Position numbers and translations under genes: made by a program
Notes under the pieces: generated by a model
What the model saw: the letters and a program-made list of their open reading frames with translations, nothing else
Databases searched by the model: none
What the model was told of the DNA's origin: nothing
In this document: piece by piece, positions 1 through 8,898 of the stretch
How positions within the stretch are numbered: position 1 is the first letter of the stretch
How the letters are laid out: every line of letters starts with the position of its first letter
Assembly: GCF_000170915.1 (NCBI RefSeq)
Contig: NZ_ABCT01000020.1
Location: 1 to 41,586 of the forward strand
Direction of reading: 5' to 3'
DNA length: 41,586 bases
DNA from: Limnobacter sp. MED105
GTDB taxonomy: Bacteria; Pseudomonadota; Gammaproteobacteria; Burkholderiales; Burkholderiaceae_B

Positions 1-421
1 CGAGTAGTGATTTGTCAAAAATAAGTGACTCACCGATACCCACGCCTTTCAGCGCCTCTTTCAAGGTTTCTTTGTCGAATTCCTTGGTGCCATTAATTTC
101 TACGGAGGCGATCGCCGGGCGTTCTACCACGGTTACAACCAGCACGTCACCCTTCGCCGAAATTTTGACGTCTTCAAAAAAACCGGTTGCAAACAGTGAA
201 CGAATGGCCTGCAGAGCCTTTTCATCGGTAAATGTATCACCCACGCGAATGGGCAGGTAGCTAAATACCGTGCCCGCTTCAGTGCGGCGCAATCCTTCCA
301 CCTCAATGTCTTTCACCACAAACTGGGTTGCCTGGGCATGTACAACGCCCACCGACAAAGCACAGGTGGCCACGACTGGGTAAACCAAGCGCGCTGGAAA
401 CAGAGTACTTCTTATTGTCAT
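1..421 (-). CDS. bamA: Outer membrane protein assembly factor BamA, N-terminal part (cut by window edge)
   Basis: The reverse strand reads from ATG at 421 without a stop to base 1, giving the first 140 residues. Residues 1-31 form a signal peptide ending in a VVHAQA-type cleavage site. The mature protein starts FVVKDIEVEGLRR, the classic opening of POTRA domain 1, and continues through POTRA 1 into POTRA 2 (VEINGTKEFDKETLKEALK). BamA is the beta-barrel of the outer-membrane protein insertion machine; its periplasmic POTRA repeats bind the Bam lipoproteins and incoming substrates. The barrel lies outside the window. It sits 51 bp downstream of rseP on the same strand, the usual proteobacterial order, and is probably co-transcribed. 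Identification is firm even though the gene is partial. Confidence 0.93.
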   Translation of the reverse strand, partial: MTIRSTLFPARLVYPVVATCALSVGVVHAQATQFVVKDIEVEGLRRTEAGTVFSYLPIRVGDTFTDEKALQAIRSLFATGFFEDVKISAKGDVLVVTVVERPAIASVEINGTKEFDKETLKEALKGVGIGESLIFDKSLL

Positions 422-472
422 TCAGATCGTTCCTACCAGCCCCGTCAGGCTGGAACCAATATATGAAGGCCT

Positions 473-1816
473 TTAGAAAATTAGCCTTTGAATATCATTA
501 AAAAAAGCAACACTGGTCAATATGCCAATCAGCAAAATACCCAGTTTTTGACCTCGAATTTGCCAAACTTCATCAACTGGCTTGCCTCTGACGATTTCGG
601 CCAAATAATACATCAAGTGCCCACCATCCAAGAGAGGGATTGGCAAAAGATTCAAAATGCCTAGGCTAACAGAAACCATGGCTAGAAAACCGAAAAAAGG
701 AAGAATCCCAAGGCTTGATGATTCACCGGCAGCCGATGCAATGGACACTGGCCCGCTGAGGTGGTTCCAGGACAAATCGCCTGTCACCATTTTACCCAAC
801 GCGGCCAGCGAGAATACGCTGACTTCAATCATTCGGCCGGTACCCTCAACGATCGATTCAAACGGATTCAGGGGGTTATTCACGATCACCGACTCGCCGC
901 CAATCGATAAACCCAATCTACCAATGGTTTCGCCATTTTCAAGCTGGGTTTTTTCAGGTAATGCCAACAGGCTGATGTCTTCATCATTCCGGCGAATGCG
1001 AACAGTGGTCTCCAGCGCCGGACGTTCTTTGATCAGGCTTGTAAATTGGGCCGATGTTTCAACAGGAATACCATCAACACTGAGCAACTGGTCATTGGCC
1101 ATAAAACCGGCGACCGCAGCCGCACTGCCTTCACTCACTGCTCGAACCAATACGCTTTTCTCGACCGGAGAAAAACCAAGCTCACGCGTCAGGGCGGGCC
1201 CCAGCTCTGCATCTACCTCAGAGGATTGAACCGGCTCAAGGAATAACTCATATCCACCACGATTTACTTTAATCGAGAGGTCGTCGCGGAAGAGCCGAGC
1301 TTTGATCAACGCCCAAGACACTTCATTCCAGTTTTTGGTGCGATCGCCGTTTACCTCGGTAATTTCATCGCCGCCCATCAAGCCCGCATTTGCAGCAACT
1401 GAATTGGGGATTGGCTCTGAAACCTGGGTTGCAAGGCCCATGGGTTGCATGTAAGCCAAAAAGCCGTAAATAAGGGCAGCAAGGATAAGGTTGGCCAAGG
1501 GGCCAGCCAATACAATGGCAATGCGTTGACCAACTGGTTTGCGATTGAACGCCTCGGAAAGCTCAATGTCATGGCCTTTGAGACTGTCTGGGTCTCGCTC
1601 ATCCAGCATTCGGACATAACCGCCCAAGGGAATCCATGAAACAGTCCATTCCACTTTGGTTTTGCGGTTAATCCACCTGAATATGGGTTTTCCAAAACCC
1701 ACAGAAAACCGAATTACGCGCACGCCGTAGAAGCGGGCCACAGAGTAGTGGCCATATTCGTGAATGAAAACCAGAATGCCCAAGGCAATCAGGAATGAAA
1801 CAATTGAATTCAGCAT
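473..1816 (-). CDS. rseP: RIP metalloprotease RseP (site-2 protease)
   Basis: A 447-residue inner-membrane zinc protease. The HEYGH zinc site is at residues 19-23 inside the first membrane segment, followed by the family sequence around VRVIRFSVGFGKP. Two PDZ-like regions occupy about residues 120-300. The second active-site motif, NLLPIPLLDGG, lies near residues 389-399 with the metal-binding Asp. RseP cleaves the anti-sigma factor RseA within the membrane to release sigma-E and also removes remnant signal peptides. Length is normal for the family. It lies 13 bp downstream of dxr and 51 bp upstream of bamA, consistent with one envelope-biogenesis operon. The ATG at 1816 is supported because the membrane segment carrying HEYGH begins immediately after it. 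Confidence 0.96.
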   Translation of the reverse strand: MLNSIVSFLIALGILVFIHEYGHYSVARFYGVRVIRFSVGFGKPIFRWINRKTKVEWTVSWIPLGGYVRMLDERDPDSLKGHDIELSEAFNRKPVGQRIAIVLAGPLANLILAALIYGFLAYMQPMGLATQVSEPIPNSVAANAGLMGGDEITEVNGDRTKNWNEVSWALIKARLFRDDLSIKVNRGGYELFLEPVQSSEVDAELGPALTRELGFSPVEKSVLVRAVSEGSAAAVAGFMANDQLLSVDGIPVETSAQFTSLIKERPALETTVRIRRNDEDISLLALPEKTQLENGETIGRLGLSIGGESVIVNNPLNPFESIVEGTGRMIEVSVFSLAALGKMVTGDLSWNHLSGPVSIASAAGESSSLGILPFFGFLAMVSVSLGILNLLPIPLLDGGHLMYYLAEIVRGKPVDEVWQIRGQKLGILLIGILTSVAFFNDIQRLIF

Positions 1817-1829
1817 TTAAATCCTGTGT

Positions 1830-3029
1830 TTAAAACTTTTCAGCGCTTTCGGTTGCAAAAGCGCGCACTTCGCTGTCCAACGCAAAGGCGTCATCCAGAT
1901 TCGCAATGGACGACAACGCAAAGCGGGACATACACATTTGCGTCAACTTCACAATGTCCATATAAGCAATCTTTTCATTCAAAAACAAGTCTACTGCCAT
2001 TTCATTGGCCGCATTAAACACAGGGGCCATGGTGTCGGGTTTCTCAAGCACATCGAAAGCCAGTTTTAGCATCGGGAAACGACTTAAGTCGGGTTCCTCG
2101 AAGTCGAGCTTGCCCAAGGCAGCCAAATTCAAACGGGGTGAGCCTGATTCAATTCGGTCTGGTAAACCCAAAACGTGAGCGATCGGCGTTCTCATGTCAG
2201 GACACCCCAGTTGTGCCAGCATGCTACCGTCTTTGTACTCCACCAGTGAATGAACAATGGATTGAGGGTGAACCAGTACCGAAAGTTGTTTGGCGGGTAG
2301 ACCAAACAGCCACAGCGCTTCGATCAATTCCAGTCCTTTGTTCGCCATGGTGGCGCTGTCTACTGAAATTTTACGCCCCATCACCCAGTTCGGATGCGCA
2401 ATCGCTTGGGCAGGACTGACCTGAGAAAGTTCCGCGAGACTTTTGTTTCTGAAAGGGCCGCCAGACGCGGTTAAAACCAATCTTTCTATGCCGAATTCAT
2501 TTGCTCTGCTGAGATCATAATTCGCGGGTAAGCACTGGTAAATCGCATTGTGTTCCGAATCGACCGGCAAAATTGTGGCGCCTGAACGCAAGCAAGCCTG
2601 GATCATGAACTGCCCTGCAAGTACCAAGGATTCCTTGTTGGCAAGCAGCACCCTTTTCCCGGCTTGTAATGCACTAAGCGTGGGTTTTAGCCCGGCAGAG
2701 CCAACTATTGCGGCGACAACAATATCAACTTGTGCGCTTTGACACAGCTCTTCAAGATCAGCCTGCCCCCCAATGTCGGGCATATAACCCAGTTTCTCGC
2801 GAAGTTTCGCGCTGAAACCCAAGGCGTGCCACTGTTCCAGTGCTGTGGTGTCACAGATAATCAAGGCCTTGGGGCGGTGCGCACAGGCCTGTGAGTACAA
2901 CAATTCAATGTTTTTTCCTGCAGCCAGGCCGTACACCTGAAAACGATTCGGGTGCCTTGCGATCACGTCAAGGGTGTTGACACCAATGGTGCCAGTGGCA
3001 CCCAAAATAAGTAACTTCTGCAAATTCAT
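1830..3029 (-). CDS. dxr: 1-deoxy-D-xylulose 5-phosphate reductoisomerase
   Basis: A 399-residue cytoplasmic enzyme of the methylerythritol phosphate (non-mevalonate) isoprenoid pathway. It converts DXP to MEP using NADPH and a divalent metal. The N-terminal NADPH-binding motif GATGTIG is at residues 10-16. The metal/substrate region LPVDSEHNAIYQC and the catalytic loop with ASGGPFR, HPNWVMGRKISVDSATM and NKGLELIEA are all present. Length matches the family. The gene starts 8 bp after the cdsA stop and ends 13 bp before rseP, so translation is probably coupled along the operon. Its product feeds UppS (4 kb upstream in the same cluster) with prenyl precursors. Confidence 0.97.
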   Translation of the reverse strand: MNLQKLLILGATGTIGVNTLDVIARHPNRFQVYGLAAGKNIELLYSQACAHRPKALIICDTTALEQWHALGFSAKLREKLGYMPDIGGQADLEELCQSAQVDIVVAAIVGSAGLKPTLSALQAGKRVLLANKESLVLAGQFMIQACLRSGATILPVDSEHNAIYQCLPANYDLSRANEFGIERLVLTASGGPFRNKSLAELSQVSPAQAIAHPNWVMGRKISVDSATMANKGLELIEALWLFGLPAKQLSVLVHPQSIVHSLVEYKDGSMLAQLGCPDMRTPIAHVLGLPDRIESGSPRLNLAALGKLDFEEPDLSRFPMLKLAFDVLEKPDTMAPVFNAANEMAVDLFLNEKIAYMDIVKLTQMCMSRFALSSIANLDDAFALDSEVRAFATESAEKF

Positions 3030-3037
3030 TGTTCGAC

Positions 3038-3880
3038 TCAGGCCACCACTGCACTAACCAGTAAAATTGCAAGGGGCAGTACGGGCAACTGTGCATCAAT
3101 CCGGTCTAGAACGCCACCATGGCCCGGCAATAATTGACTGCTGTCCTTTAGCCCAGCCCTGCGTTTAAGCATCGATTCAAACAAGTCGCCCACCACACTG
3201 TAAGCGCTCAATACCACCAGCCAGAATGTGAACACGATTGGGTGCCAACGTTCAAAGGCCATGGCCTGCCAAGTGTTCTTCAGTTCAGGATAGGAGGCTG
3301 CCAGCAAAACAACCAACCAACTGAGTGCCACCACACTGAACGCCCCTCCGATTGCACCTTCCCAGCTTTTGCCTGGAGAGATTCGGGGCGCAAGCTTGCG
3401 TTTGCCGAAGGTTTTACCGAAGAAGTAGGCAAAAATATCTGCAGCGAAGCAAATCGCGATGGTGCTGAGCAGGAAAACAATACCGTAGGTTTTTGTGATG
3501 ACCAAGGCCAAACCCGCTGCGGCAACCAGAATGAAGCCAACCAGGCCGTAAAGCGTTTTGTTGGCCATAACACCCACGGATACATTTCTGAGGCACCAGG
3601 GGGCAAAAGCGACCCAGAATACGCTGGCCAAGGCAAGCAAAGGAAAGGCTTGGGTTTGTAGATTGACCGAGCGCTCTATTACGACACACAGAGCGCCCCC
3701 CGCAACTGCATAGGCGACGGCTTTTACTGGCTCATACAAACCAAGGCGAGCCCACTCCCAGAATGCACCCACAAGTACTGTCAAAACGAAAAGATTCCAG
3801 CCGATTTCGCCGCCATACAACAGAACCACAAGCAACACGATCAGCAGGATCACAGCCGTGATCACACGCGTTCTAAGCAT
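3038..3880 (-). CDS. cdsA: Phosphatidate cytidylyltransferase (CDP-diglyceride synthase)
   Basis: A 280-residue polytopic inner-membrane protein with about eight hydrophobic segments. It makes CDP-diacylglycerol from phosphatidate and CTP, the branch point to phosphatidylethanolamine and phosphatidylglycerol. The family motif is clear in the C-terminal third: SPGKSWEGAIGG, then VVGDLFESMLKR, KDSSQLLPGHGGVLDRID, with the acidic metal-binding residues in place. It is 24 bp downstream of uppS and 8 bp upstream of dxr, in the standard order. The ATG at 3880 opens directly onto the first membrane helix (LRTRVITAVILLIVLL), as in related proteins. Confidence 0.95.
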   Translation of the reverse strand: MLRTRVITAVILLIVLLVVLLYGGEIGWNLFVLTVLVGAFWEWARLGLYEPVKAVAYAVAGGALCVVIERSVNLQTQAFPLLALASVFWVAFAPWCLRNVSVGVMANKTLYGLVGFILVAAAGLALVITKTYGIVFLLSTIAICFAADIFAYFFGKTFGKRKLAPRISPGKSWEGAIGGAFSVVALSWLVVLLAASYPELKNTWQAMAFERWHPIVFTFWLVVLSAYSVVGDLFESMLKRRAGLKDSSQLLPGHGGVLDRIDAQLPVLPLAILLVSAVVA

Positions 3881-3904
3881 GATATGTCTCGATTGAGAAC
3901 TGAA

Positions 3905-4693
3905 TCACTGGGCGGATTGCCGAACATTGGCCACTGGGGGCTGAATTTGCTCGGAGGTTCGACCAAAGCGTCGTTCTCTGTTGTTATAGGAATCAATGGC
4001 CTCAAGCAGCATCGGCTTGCCGAAATCAGGCCAAAATTTATCTGTGAAATAGAACTCAGTGTACGCCAACTGCCACAACAGGAAATTGGATACTCGTTGC
4101 TCGCCACCAGTACGGATGAAAAGGTCTGGCTCGGGGCTGCCTTGCAGGCACAAATGTCTGGAAAGATCAGTTTCCGAAATTTGATTCGGATTGTTGGCCA
4201 ACTCAGGATTGCATTTCAGCATGCTTTTTGTCGCTTGGAGAATATCCCAGCGGCCGCCGTAATTGGCTGCAATGTTTAAAAACAGGCGGGTGTTGTTTTT
4301 GGTGAGTTCTTCGGCGGAGGAGATGGCCGCCTGCAGCTCGGGCTCAAACGCGGTGGTGTCGCCAATAATTCTCAGGCAAATATTTTCACGGTGCATGGCT
4401 TCCACGTCTTTGCGCAGCACTCGTATAAACAGGCGCATTAGCAGGCTGACCTCTTCTTCGGGCCGGCGCCAGTTCTCAGACGAAAAAGCAAAGAGTGTAA
4501 GGTGCTCAACGCCTAGTTCACAACAAGCCTGGACTGTGCGCTTGACAGCGTCTACGCCACGCTTGTGTCCCGCAAATCGGGGCATAAGGCGGCTTTTTGC
4601 CCAACGGCCATTTCCATCCATCACGATTGCAACGTGCTTTGGAATGTTGGATGTGCAGGGCACATCCAATGTTGAGCTAGTGTAGACGGTCAT
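3905..4693 (-). CDS. uppS: Undecaprenyl diphosphate synthase (di-trans,poly-cis)
   Basis: A 262-residue cis-prenyltransferase that condenses isopentenyl diphosphate onto farnesyl diphosphate to make the C55 lipid carrier for peptidoglycan and other envelope polymers. Conserved region I reads [16 protein letters not shown], with the catalytic Asp at residue 26. Other family blocks are [29 protein letters not shown], and the C-terminal [22 protein letters not shown] followed by [14 protein letters not shown]. The first 17 residues are a variable extension. An ATG inside region I would remove conserved residues, so the ATG at 4693 is kept, though the Shine-Dalgarno signal there is weak. It lies 7 bp downstream of frr and 24 bp upstream of cdsA. 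Confidence 0.96.
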   Translation of the reverse strand: MTVYTSSTLDVPCTSNIPKHVAIVMDGNGRWAKSRLMPRFAGHKRGVDAVKRTVQACCELGVEHLTLFAFSSENWRRPEEEVSLLMRLFIRVLRKDVEAMHRENICLRIIGDTTAFEPELQAAISSAEELTKNNTRLFLNIAANYGGRWDILQATKSMLKCNPELANNPNQISETDLSRHLCLQGSPEPDLFIRTGGEQRVSNFLLWQLAYTEFYFTDKFWPDFGKPMLLEAIDSYNNRERRFGRTSEQIQPPVANVRQSAQ

Positions 4694-4700
4694 AACCGAC

Positions 4701-5261
4701 TTAAACCGTCATGATTTCGGCTTCTTTGGACTGCAAAACCTGATCGACTTCGGATACGAACTTGTCGGTCAATTTTTGGATGTCTGCCTGCGCTCGACGC
4801 TCATCGTCCTCTGAAATTTCCTTGTCGTTCACCAAGCGCTTCAGCGCCTCGTTGGCATCACGGCGCAGGTTACGAATAGCAACTTTGGTTTGCTCACCTT
4901 CGCCTTTGATGAATTTGGTCAACTCTTTGCGCCGCTCTTCAGTCAAGGCAGGCATTGGAACACGAATGGTTTCACCCATTGACGCGGGGTTCAGACCAAG
5001 GTCTGATTCGCGAATGGCCTTTTCCACAGCATTGGCCATATTTTTTTCCCACGGCTGAACGACAATGGTCCGCGCATCAGCCAGACTCAGGTTTGCAACC
5101 TGCGATATTGGCACCATGGAGCCGTAATAATCGACTTGTACGTGATCCAAAATGCCTGTGTGGGCGCGTCCGGTGCGTACTTTCTGCAAATCGGTTTTCA
5201 GGGATTCGATGGATTTCACCATCTTTTCTTCGGTCGTTTTACGAATGTTTGCAACGCTCAT
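4701..5261 (-). CDS. frr: Ribosome recycling factor
   Basis: A 186-residue protein with the RRF fold: a three-helix coiled coil plus a small domain. It works with EF-G to split the post-termination ribosome. Recognised blocks are [19 protein letters not shown] (residues 14-32), [31 protein letters not shown], and the C-terminal helix with [34 protein letters not shown]. Length is exactly that of the family. It starts 66 bp after pyrH and is followed 7 bp later by uppS. Confidence 0.97.
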   Translation of the reverse strand: MSVANIRKTTEEKMVKSIESLKTDLQKVRTGRAHTGILDHVQVDYYGSMVPISQVANLSLADARTIVVQPWEKNMANAVEKAIRESDLGLNPASMGETIRVPMPALTEERRKELTKFIKGEGEQTKVAIRNLRRDANEALKRLVNDKEISEDDERRAQADIQKLTDKFVSEVDQVLQSKEAEIMTV

Positions 5262-5284
5262 GATTAAATTCTCACTGCCTTATT

Positions 5285-5308
5285 GGATTAATTAGTGGAT
5301 TAATTAGT
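5285..5308. repeat. 12-bp tandem duplication in the pyrH-frr spacer
   Basis: The unit GGATTAATTAGT occurs twice head-to-tail (5285-5296 and 5297-5308). The unit contains the palindrome ATTAAT. It lies in the 66-bp spacer between pyrH and frr, outside both coding regions. A partly related stretch (GGTTGGATGGTCAGTTAG) follows. No function is evident; a recent slippage duplication is the simplest reading. Confidence 0.8.
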
Positions 5309-5327
5309 CGGTTGGATGGTCAGTTAG

Positions 5328-6038
5328 TTACATGTGCACCAAGGTGCCCTCGTTCTCACCAGCAACTGCGCGGTGCAATGCGCCGGGCTTGTTGATGGAA
5401 AATACTCGAATTGGAAGCTTCTGATCGCGGCACAAAGCGAATGCAGTGGCGTCCATGACTTCGAGGTTTTTTGAAATTGCTTCGTTGAACGAAATTCTCT
5501 CGTAACGGGTTGCAGTGGGATCTTTATTGGGGTCAGCGGTGTAAATGCCATCTACTTTCGTGGCTTTGAGCACAACCTCAGCGCCAATTTCAGAGCCGCG
5601 CAATGCCGCCGCGGTATCGGTTGTAAAGAACGGATTCCCGGTTCCTGCTGCAAATATAACAACTTTGCCTTCTTCAAGGTATCGAATGGCTTTGGGTCGG
5701 ATGTAAGGCTCAACAACCTGCTCAATGTTGAGCGCAGATTGAACCCTTGCCTCAACGCCAGCACGCCGAAACGCGTCCTGCAATGCCAGTGCGTTCATTA
5801 CAGTGGCCATCATGCCCATGTAGTCCGCTGTGGCCCTGTCCATCCCGGCTGCGCCAGGGGCTATTCCCCGGAAAATATTGCCGCCACCAATAACAACTGC
5901 CAATTCCACTCCTGATGCGGAGACTTCTGCAACTTCAGCAACCATTCTTTCAATGGTTTGACGGTTGATGCCGTAGGAGTCTTCACCCATCAGGGCTTCG
6001 CCTGACAATTTGAGTAACACACGTTTGTATGCTGACAT
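5328..6038 (-). CDS. pyrH: Uridylate (UMP) kinase
   Basis: A 236-residue hexameric UMP kinase of the amino-acid-kinase fold. It phosphorylates UMP to UDP with ATP and is essential for pyrimidine supply. The N-terminal phosphate-binding KLSGEALMG is at residues 9-17, followed by [10 protein letters not shown]. The nucleotide-binding stretch [32 protein letters not shown] lies in the middle. Length matches bacterial PyrH. A Shine-Dalgarno AGAGG lies just before the ATG at 6038. The gene is separated from tsf by a terminator-like hairpin, so it may have its own promoter or depend on read-through. It stands at the head of pyrH-frr-uppS-cdsA-dxr-rseP-bamA. Confidence 0.97.
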   Translation of the reverse strand: MSAYKRVLLKLSGEALMGEDSYGINRQTIERMVAEVAEVSASGVELAVVIGGGNIFRGIAPGAAGMDRATADYMGMMATVMNALALQDAFRRAGVEARVQSALNIEQVVEPYIRPKAIRYLEEGKVVIFAAGTGNPFFTTDTAAALRGSEIGAEVVLKATKVDGIYTADPNKDPTATRYERISFNEAISKNLEVMDATAFALCRDQKLPIRVFSINKPGALHRAVAGENEGTLVHM

Positions 6039-6108
6039 TCAAGCCTCTTGTTGGATCATTGTCAGGATTCTATAACGTAAAGCACAGAACTTCGTAGACG
6101 TGCAAATA

Positions 6109-6141
6109 AAAAGGGGCTTCCCGAGTCGAGAAACCCCTCTT
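6109..6141 (-). terminator. Rho-independent terminator after tsf
   Basis: On the minus strand the sequence forms a stem AGGGGTTTC / GAAGCCCCT (one mismatch or wobble) around a loop near TCGACTCGG, followed by a run of T. It sits directly downstream of the tsf stop (6154) and about 70 bp before pyrH, so it would end the rpsB-tsf transcript. Confidence 0.75.
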
Positions 6142-6153
6142 CAAATAAAGGAA

Positions 6154-7044
6154 TTAACGGCCTGCGGCGGCGGCTGCAGCTTGTGCGGCAACTTCAGCGG
6201 CGAAATCGTTTACCTTCTTTTCAATGCCTTCACCGACGATGAACAGGTCGAAGCCATTTATTTCGCTACCCTTGCTCTTCAACATTGCTTCAACGGTCAG
6301 CTTGTCATCTTTAACAAAAGGCTGAGACAGCAGGGCAACTTCTTTCAAGAATTTCTTGATAGAACCTTCAACCATTTTCTCTGCGATGTCGGCTGGCTTG
6401 CCAGACTCTTCTGCTTTGGCTTTGGCCACTGAACGCTCGCGGTCAATGTCTTCCTGTGGCACGCCGCTTTCATGCAAGGCCTTTGGTTTTGTCGCAGCGA
6501 TGTGCAAAGCAACGTCTTTACCCACGTTTTCATCGGGGCCAGTGTAGTCAACCAGCACGCCAATTTTGCCACCATGGATGTACGAGCTCAGGCTGCCTTT
6601 TGCTTCAACGCGCTTAAAACGACGTACGGACATGTTTTCGCCAATCTTGCCGATCAAGGCTGCACGAACCGTTTCAACTGTACCTTCGCCCAAAGGCAAC
6701 GCTGACAGTGCTTCTACATCAGCCGGGTTGTGGTCAGCAATCAACTTGGACACATTGGCCACAAAAGCCAGGAAGTCGTCGTTTTTCGCCACGAAGTCAG
6801 TCTCGCAATTGACTTCAACAATCGTTCCCAAATTACTGGAATCATTGATATAAATGCCAACCAAGCCCTCAGCGGTCACTCGGGCGGCGGCCTTGCCGGC
6901 TTTGCTACCCAGCTTGACGCGCAAAATTTCTTCTGCCTTTTCCATGTCGCCAGCGGCTTCAGTCAGGGCTTTTTTGCATTCCATCATCGGCGCATCAGTT
7001 TTCTCGCGCAGTACTTTAACCATTGCTGCTGTAATTTCAGCCAT
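6154..7044 (-). CDS. tsf: Translation elongation factor Ts
   Basis: A 296-residue guanine-nucleotide exchange factor for EF-Tu. The N-terminal UBA-like domain starts [27 protein letters not shown], followed by AEEILR and the core repeats with the typical [15 protein letters not shown]. The frame is open upstream to 7116, but the ATG at 7044 is chosen for two reasons. It is preceded by a strong Shine-Dalgarno (AGGAGA about 6 bases upstream), and MAEIT is the family's start. The 24 extra upstream residues overlap the intergenic hairpin and are not protein-like. It forms the usual two-gene unit with rpsB, 80 bp upstream. Confidence 0.97.
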   Translation of the reverse strand: MAEITAAMVKVLREKTDAPMMECKKALTEAAGDMEKAEEILRVKLGSKAGKAAARVTAEGLVGIYINDSSNLGTIVEVNCETDFVAKNDDFLAFVANVSKLIADHNPADVEALSALPLGEGTVETVRAALIGKIGENMSVRRFKRVEAKGSLSSYIHGGKIGVLVDYTGPDENVGKDVALHIAATKPKALHESGVPQEDIDRERSVAKAKAEESGKPADIAEKMVEGSIKKFLKEVALLSQPFVKDDKLTVEAMLKSKGSEINGFDLFIVGEGIEKKVNDFAAEVAAQAAAAAAGR

Positions 7045-7078
7045 TGATTTTCTCCTAAAGTCGGATTCTGAATTAGAT

Positions 7079-7104
7079 AAAAAAAAGGGGCGACTGATCG
7101 CCCC
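7079..7104 (-). terminator. Hairpin with T-run between rpsB and tsf (attenuator-like)
   Basis: On the minus strand GGGGCGA / TCGCCCC forms a perfect 7-bp stem with a four-base loop (arms 7087-7093 and 7098-7104), followed by about eight T. It has the shape of an intrinsic terminator yet lies between two genes that are normally co-transcribed. It may therefore act as a partial terminator that sets the ratio of S2 to EF-Ts. Confidence 0.65.
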
Positions 7105-7124
7105 ATCGGAAGGCAAAGGCTTGG

Positions 7125-7880
7125 TTAGCCTTCAGCTCCCTCTTCAGACACTTCAACGAAATCGTCGCCGCCTTTGATGGCTTCAACCACATCGTTTACA
7201 GCCTGGTCACGGCCTGCCAATACGGCGTCGGCTACTGAACGGGCGTACAAACGGATGGCGCGGGCCGAGTCATCGTTACCAGGAATGATGTAGCTAACAC
7301 CAGCTGGAGAGTGGTTGGTATCCACAATACCTACCACTGGAATGCCAAGCTTTTCGGCTTCAGTAATGGCAATTTTGTGGTAACCCACGTCGCACACGAA
7401 AATGGCGTCAGGCAGTGTAGGCATGTCTTTAATGCCACCAATTGACTGGTTCAGCTTTTCAAGTTCACGGGCGAACATCAAGGCTTCTTTCTTGGACATG
7501 CGCTCAGTACCGCCGTCGGCGATGATGGCTTCCATGTCTTTCAGGCGCTTGATGGATGTTTTTACTGTTTTGAAGTTGGTCAACATGCCACCCAGCCAGC
7601 GCTGGTCAACATAAGGCATGCCACAACGCTGTGCTTCTTCAGCGATGATTTCTTTGGCCTGACGCTTGGTACACACAAACAGGATGTTGCCGCGGTTGGC
7701 TGACAGGCGCTTTACGAATTTCAGCGCGTCGTCGAGCATAACAACGGTTTTTTCCAGGTTGATAATGTGAATTTTGTTACGATGGCCGTAAATGTAAGGG
7801 GCCATTTTTGGGTTCCAGAAGCGAGTTTGGTGGCCAAAGTGGCAACCAGCTTCCAGCATTTCGCGCATTGATGCTGCCAT
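7125..7880 (-). CDS. rpsB: 30S ribosomal protein S2
   Basis: A 251-residue ribosomal protein of the small subunit body, needed for S1 binding. The N-terminus has the signature [28 protein letters not shown], followed by [22 protein letters not shown] and [12 protein letters not shown]. The C-terminal acidic tail is short and typical. Length matches. The ATG at 7880 lies at the edge of a 207-bp divergent region shared with map. S2 is known in other bacteria to repress its own operon through the mRNA leader; the leader here was not recognised as any described motif. Confidence 0.98.
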   Translation of the reverse strand: MAASMREMLEAGCHFGHQTRFWNPKMAPYIYGHRNKIHIINLEKTVVMLDDALKFVKRLSANRGNILFVCTKRQAKEIIAEEAQRCGMPYVDQRWLGGMLTNFKTVKTSIKRLKDMEAIIADGGTERMSKKEALMFARELEKLNQSIGGIKDMPTLPDAIFVCDVGYHKIAITEAEKLGIPVVGIVDTNHSPAGVSYIIPGNDDSARAIRLYARSVADAVLAGRDQAVNDVVEAIKGGDDFVEVSEEGAEG

Positions 7881-8087
7881 GAATTTCTCCAGTATAGACA
7901 GGGTTAAATGGGTTTGTACTGGGCCAACATCGGGTTAATAAACCAACAATTGCTAGCACCCTGTCGCACAAACCATTAAATTTACTCTTAAGCGTCAACT
8001 AACTAAGTCAGTTAGCCATAGCGCCAGAGCAGCCCGAGATTATACTCGGTTAAAATACGTTAGCTCAAGCAGGAATTAAACAAAACC
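7881..8087. promoter_or_regulatory. Divergent control region between rpsB and map
   Basis: A 207-bp spacer that must hold the starts for rpsB-tsf (leftward) and map (rightward). A -10-like TAAAAT is seen at 8051-8056 for map, without a convincing -35. A TTGACG hexamer reads leftward at 7998-7993. An inverted repeat CTAACT-5-AGTTAG spans 7999-8015 and overlaps neither. No promoter pair is strong enough to call precisely. Confidence 0.4.
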
Positions 8088-8897
8088 ATGGATATTGTGA
8101 TTAAAAACGAGCACGACATTGAAAAAATGCGTGTTGCCGGCCGTTTGGCCTCAGAAGTGCTGGATTTTATCGGCCCACACGTGGTCGCCGGCATTACTAC
8201 CGAAGAACTCGATAAACTTTGCCACGATTACATGGTGAATGTGCAGGGAACCATTCCCGCGCCATTGAATTATGCGCCGCCAGGTTACACGCCCTACCCC
8301 AAATCAATTTGTACATCGGTCAATCATCAAATTTGTCACGGCGTACCTGGACCCAAAAAACTTAAAAACGGCGACATCATCAACATAGACATCACGGTCA
8401 TCAAAGACGGTTACCACGGTGATACCAGTCGCATGTTTATCGTGGGCGAAGGTTCACTGGCGGCGCGGCGTTTGTGCGAGATCACCTTCGAGGCCATGTG
8501 GATTGGCATTGAGCAGGTGCGGCCAGGTGCCACGCTGGGCGATGTGGGCGCAGCCATTCAAAAATTTGCAGAAGGTTTCGGTTATTCAGTAGTTCGGGAG
8601 TTTTGTGGCCATGGAATTGGCACCAAGTTTCATGAGGAACCGCAGGTGTTGCACTATGGTAAACCCGGTACCGGTGTAAAACTGCAAGAAGGCATGATTT
8701 TCACAATTGAACCCATGCTGAATGCGGGTCGACGGGAAATTAAGGAAATGCCCGATGGCTGGACCATTGTGACCAAAGACCACAGTTTGTCAGCGCAGTG
8801 GGAGCACACGGTTTTGGTTACAGCCGATGGCTACGAAATTTTGACTCAGTCGGCTGGCACACCAGCCAATCCACGTTTGAAAACACAGGCGGCTTGA
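8088..8897 (+). CDS. map: Type I methionine aminopeptidase
   Basis: A 269-residue metalloprotease that removes the initiator Met from nascent proteins. The five metal ligands fit the family: D101 (NIDITV), D112 (GDTSRM), H175 (GHGIGTKFHEEP), E208 (TIEPML) and E239 (WEHTVLV). The substrate histidine in CHGVP is also present. Length is normal for type I enzymes without a zinc-finger extension. It is transcribed divergently from rpsB, a frequent arrangement in proteobacteria. glnD follows with a TTG start two bases after the map stop, so the pair is probably co-translated. Confidence 0.97.
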   Translation: MDIVIKNEHDIEKMRVAGRLASEVLDFIGPHVVAGITTEELDKLCHDYMVNVQGTIPAPLNYAPPGYTPYPKSICTSVNHQICHGVPGPKKLKNGDIINIDITVIKDGYHGDTSRMFIVGEGSLAARRLCEITFEAMWIGIEQVRPGATLGDVGAAIQKFAEGFGYSVVREFCGHGIGTKFHEEPQVLHYGKPGTGVKLQEGMIFTIEPMLNAGRREIKEMPDGWTIVTKDHSLSAQWEHTVLVTADGYEILTQSAGTPANPRLKTQAA

Positions 8898-8898
8898 C

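Noticed and set aside
7045-7116. 24-residue N-terminal extension of tsf
   Set aside because: It is encoded by the intergenic hairpin region, and the strong Shine-Dalgarno lies just before ATG 7044.
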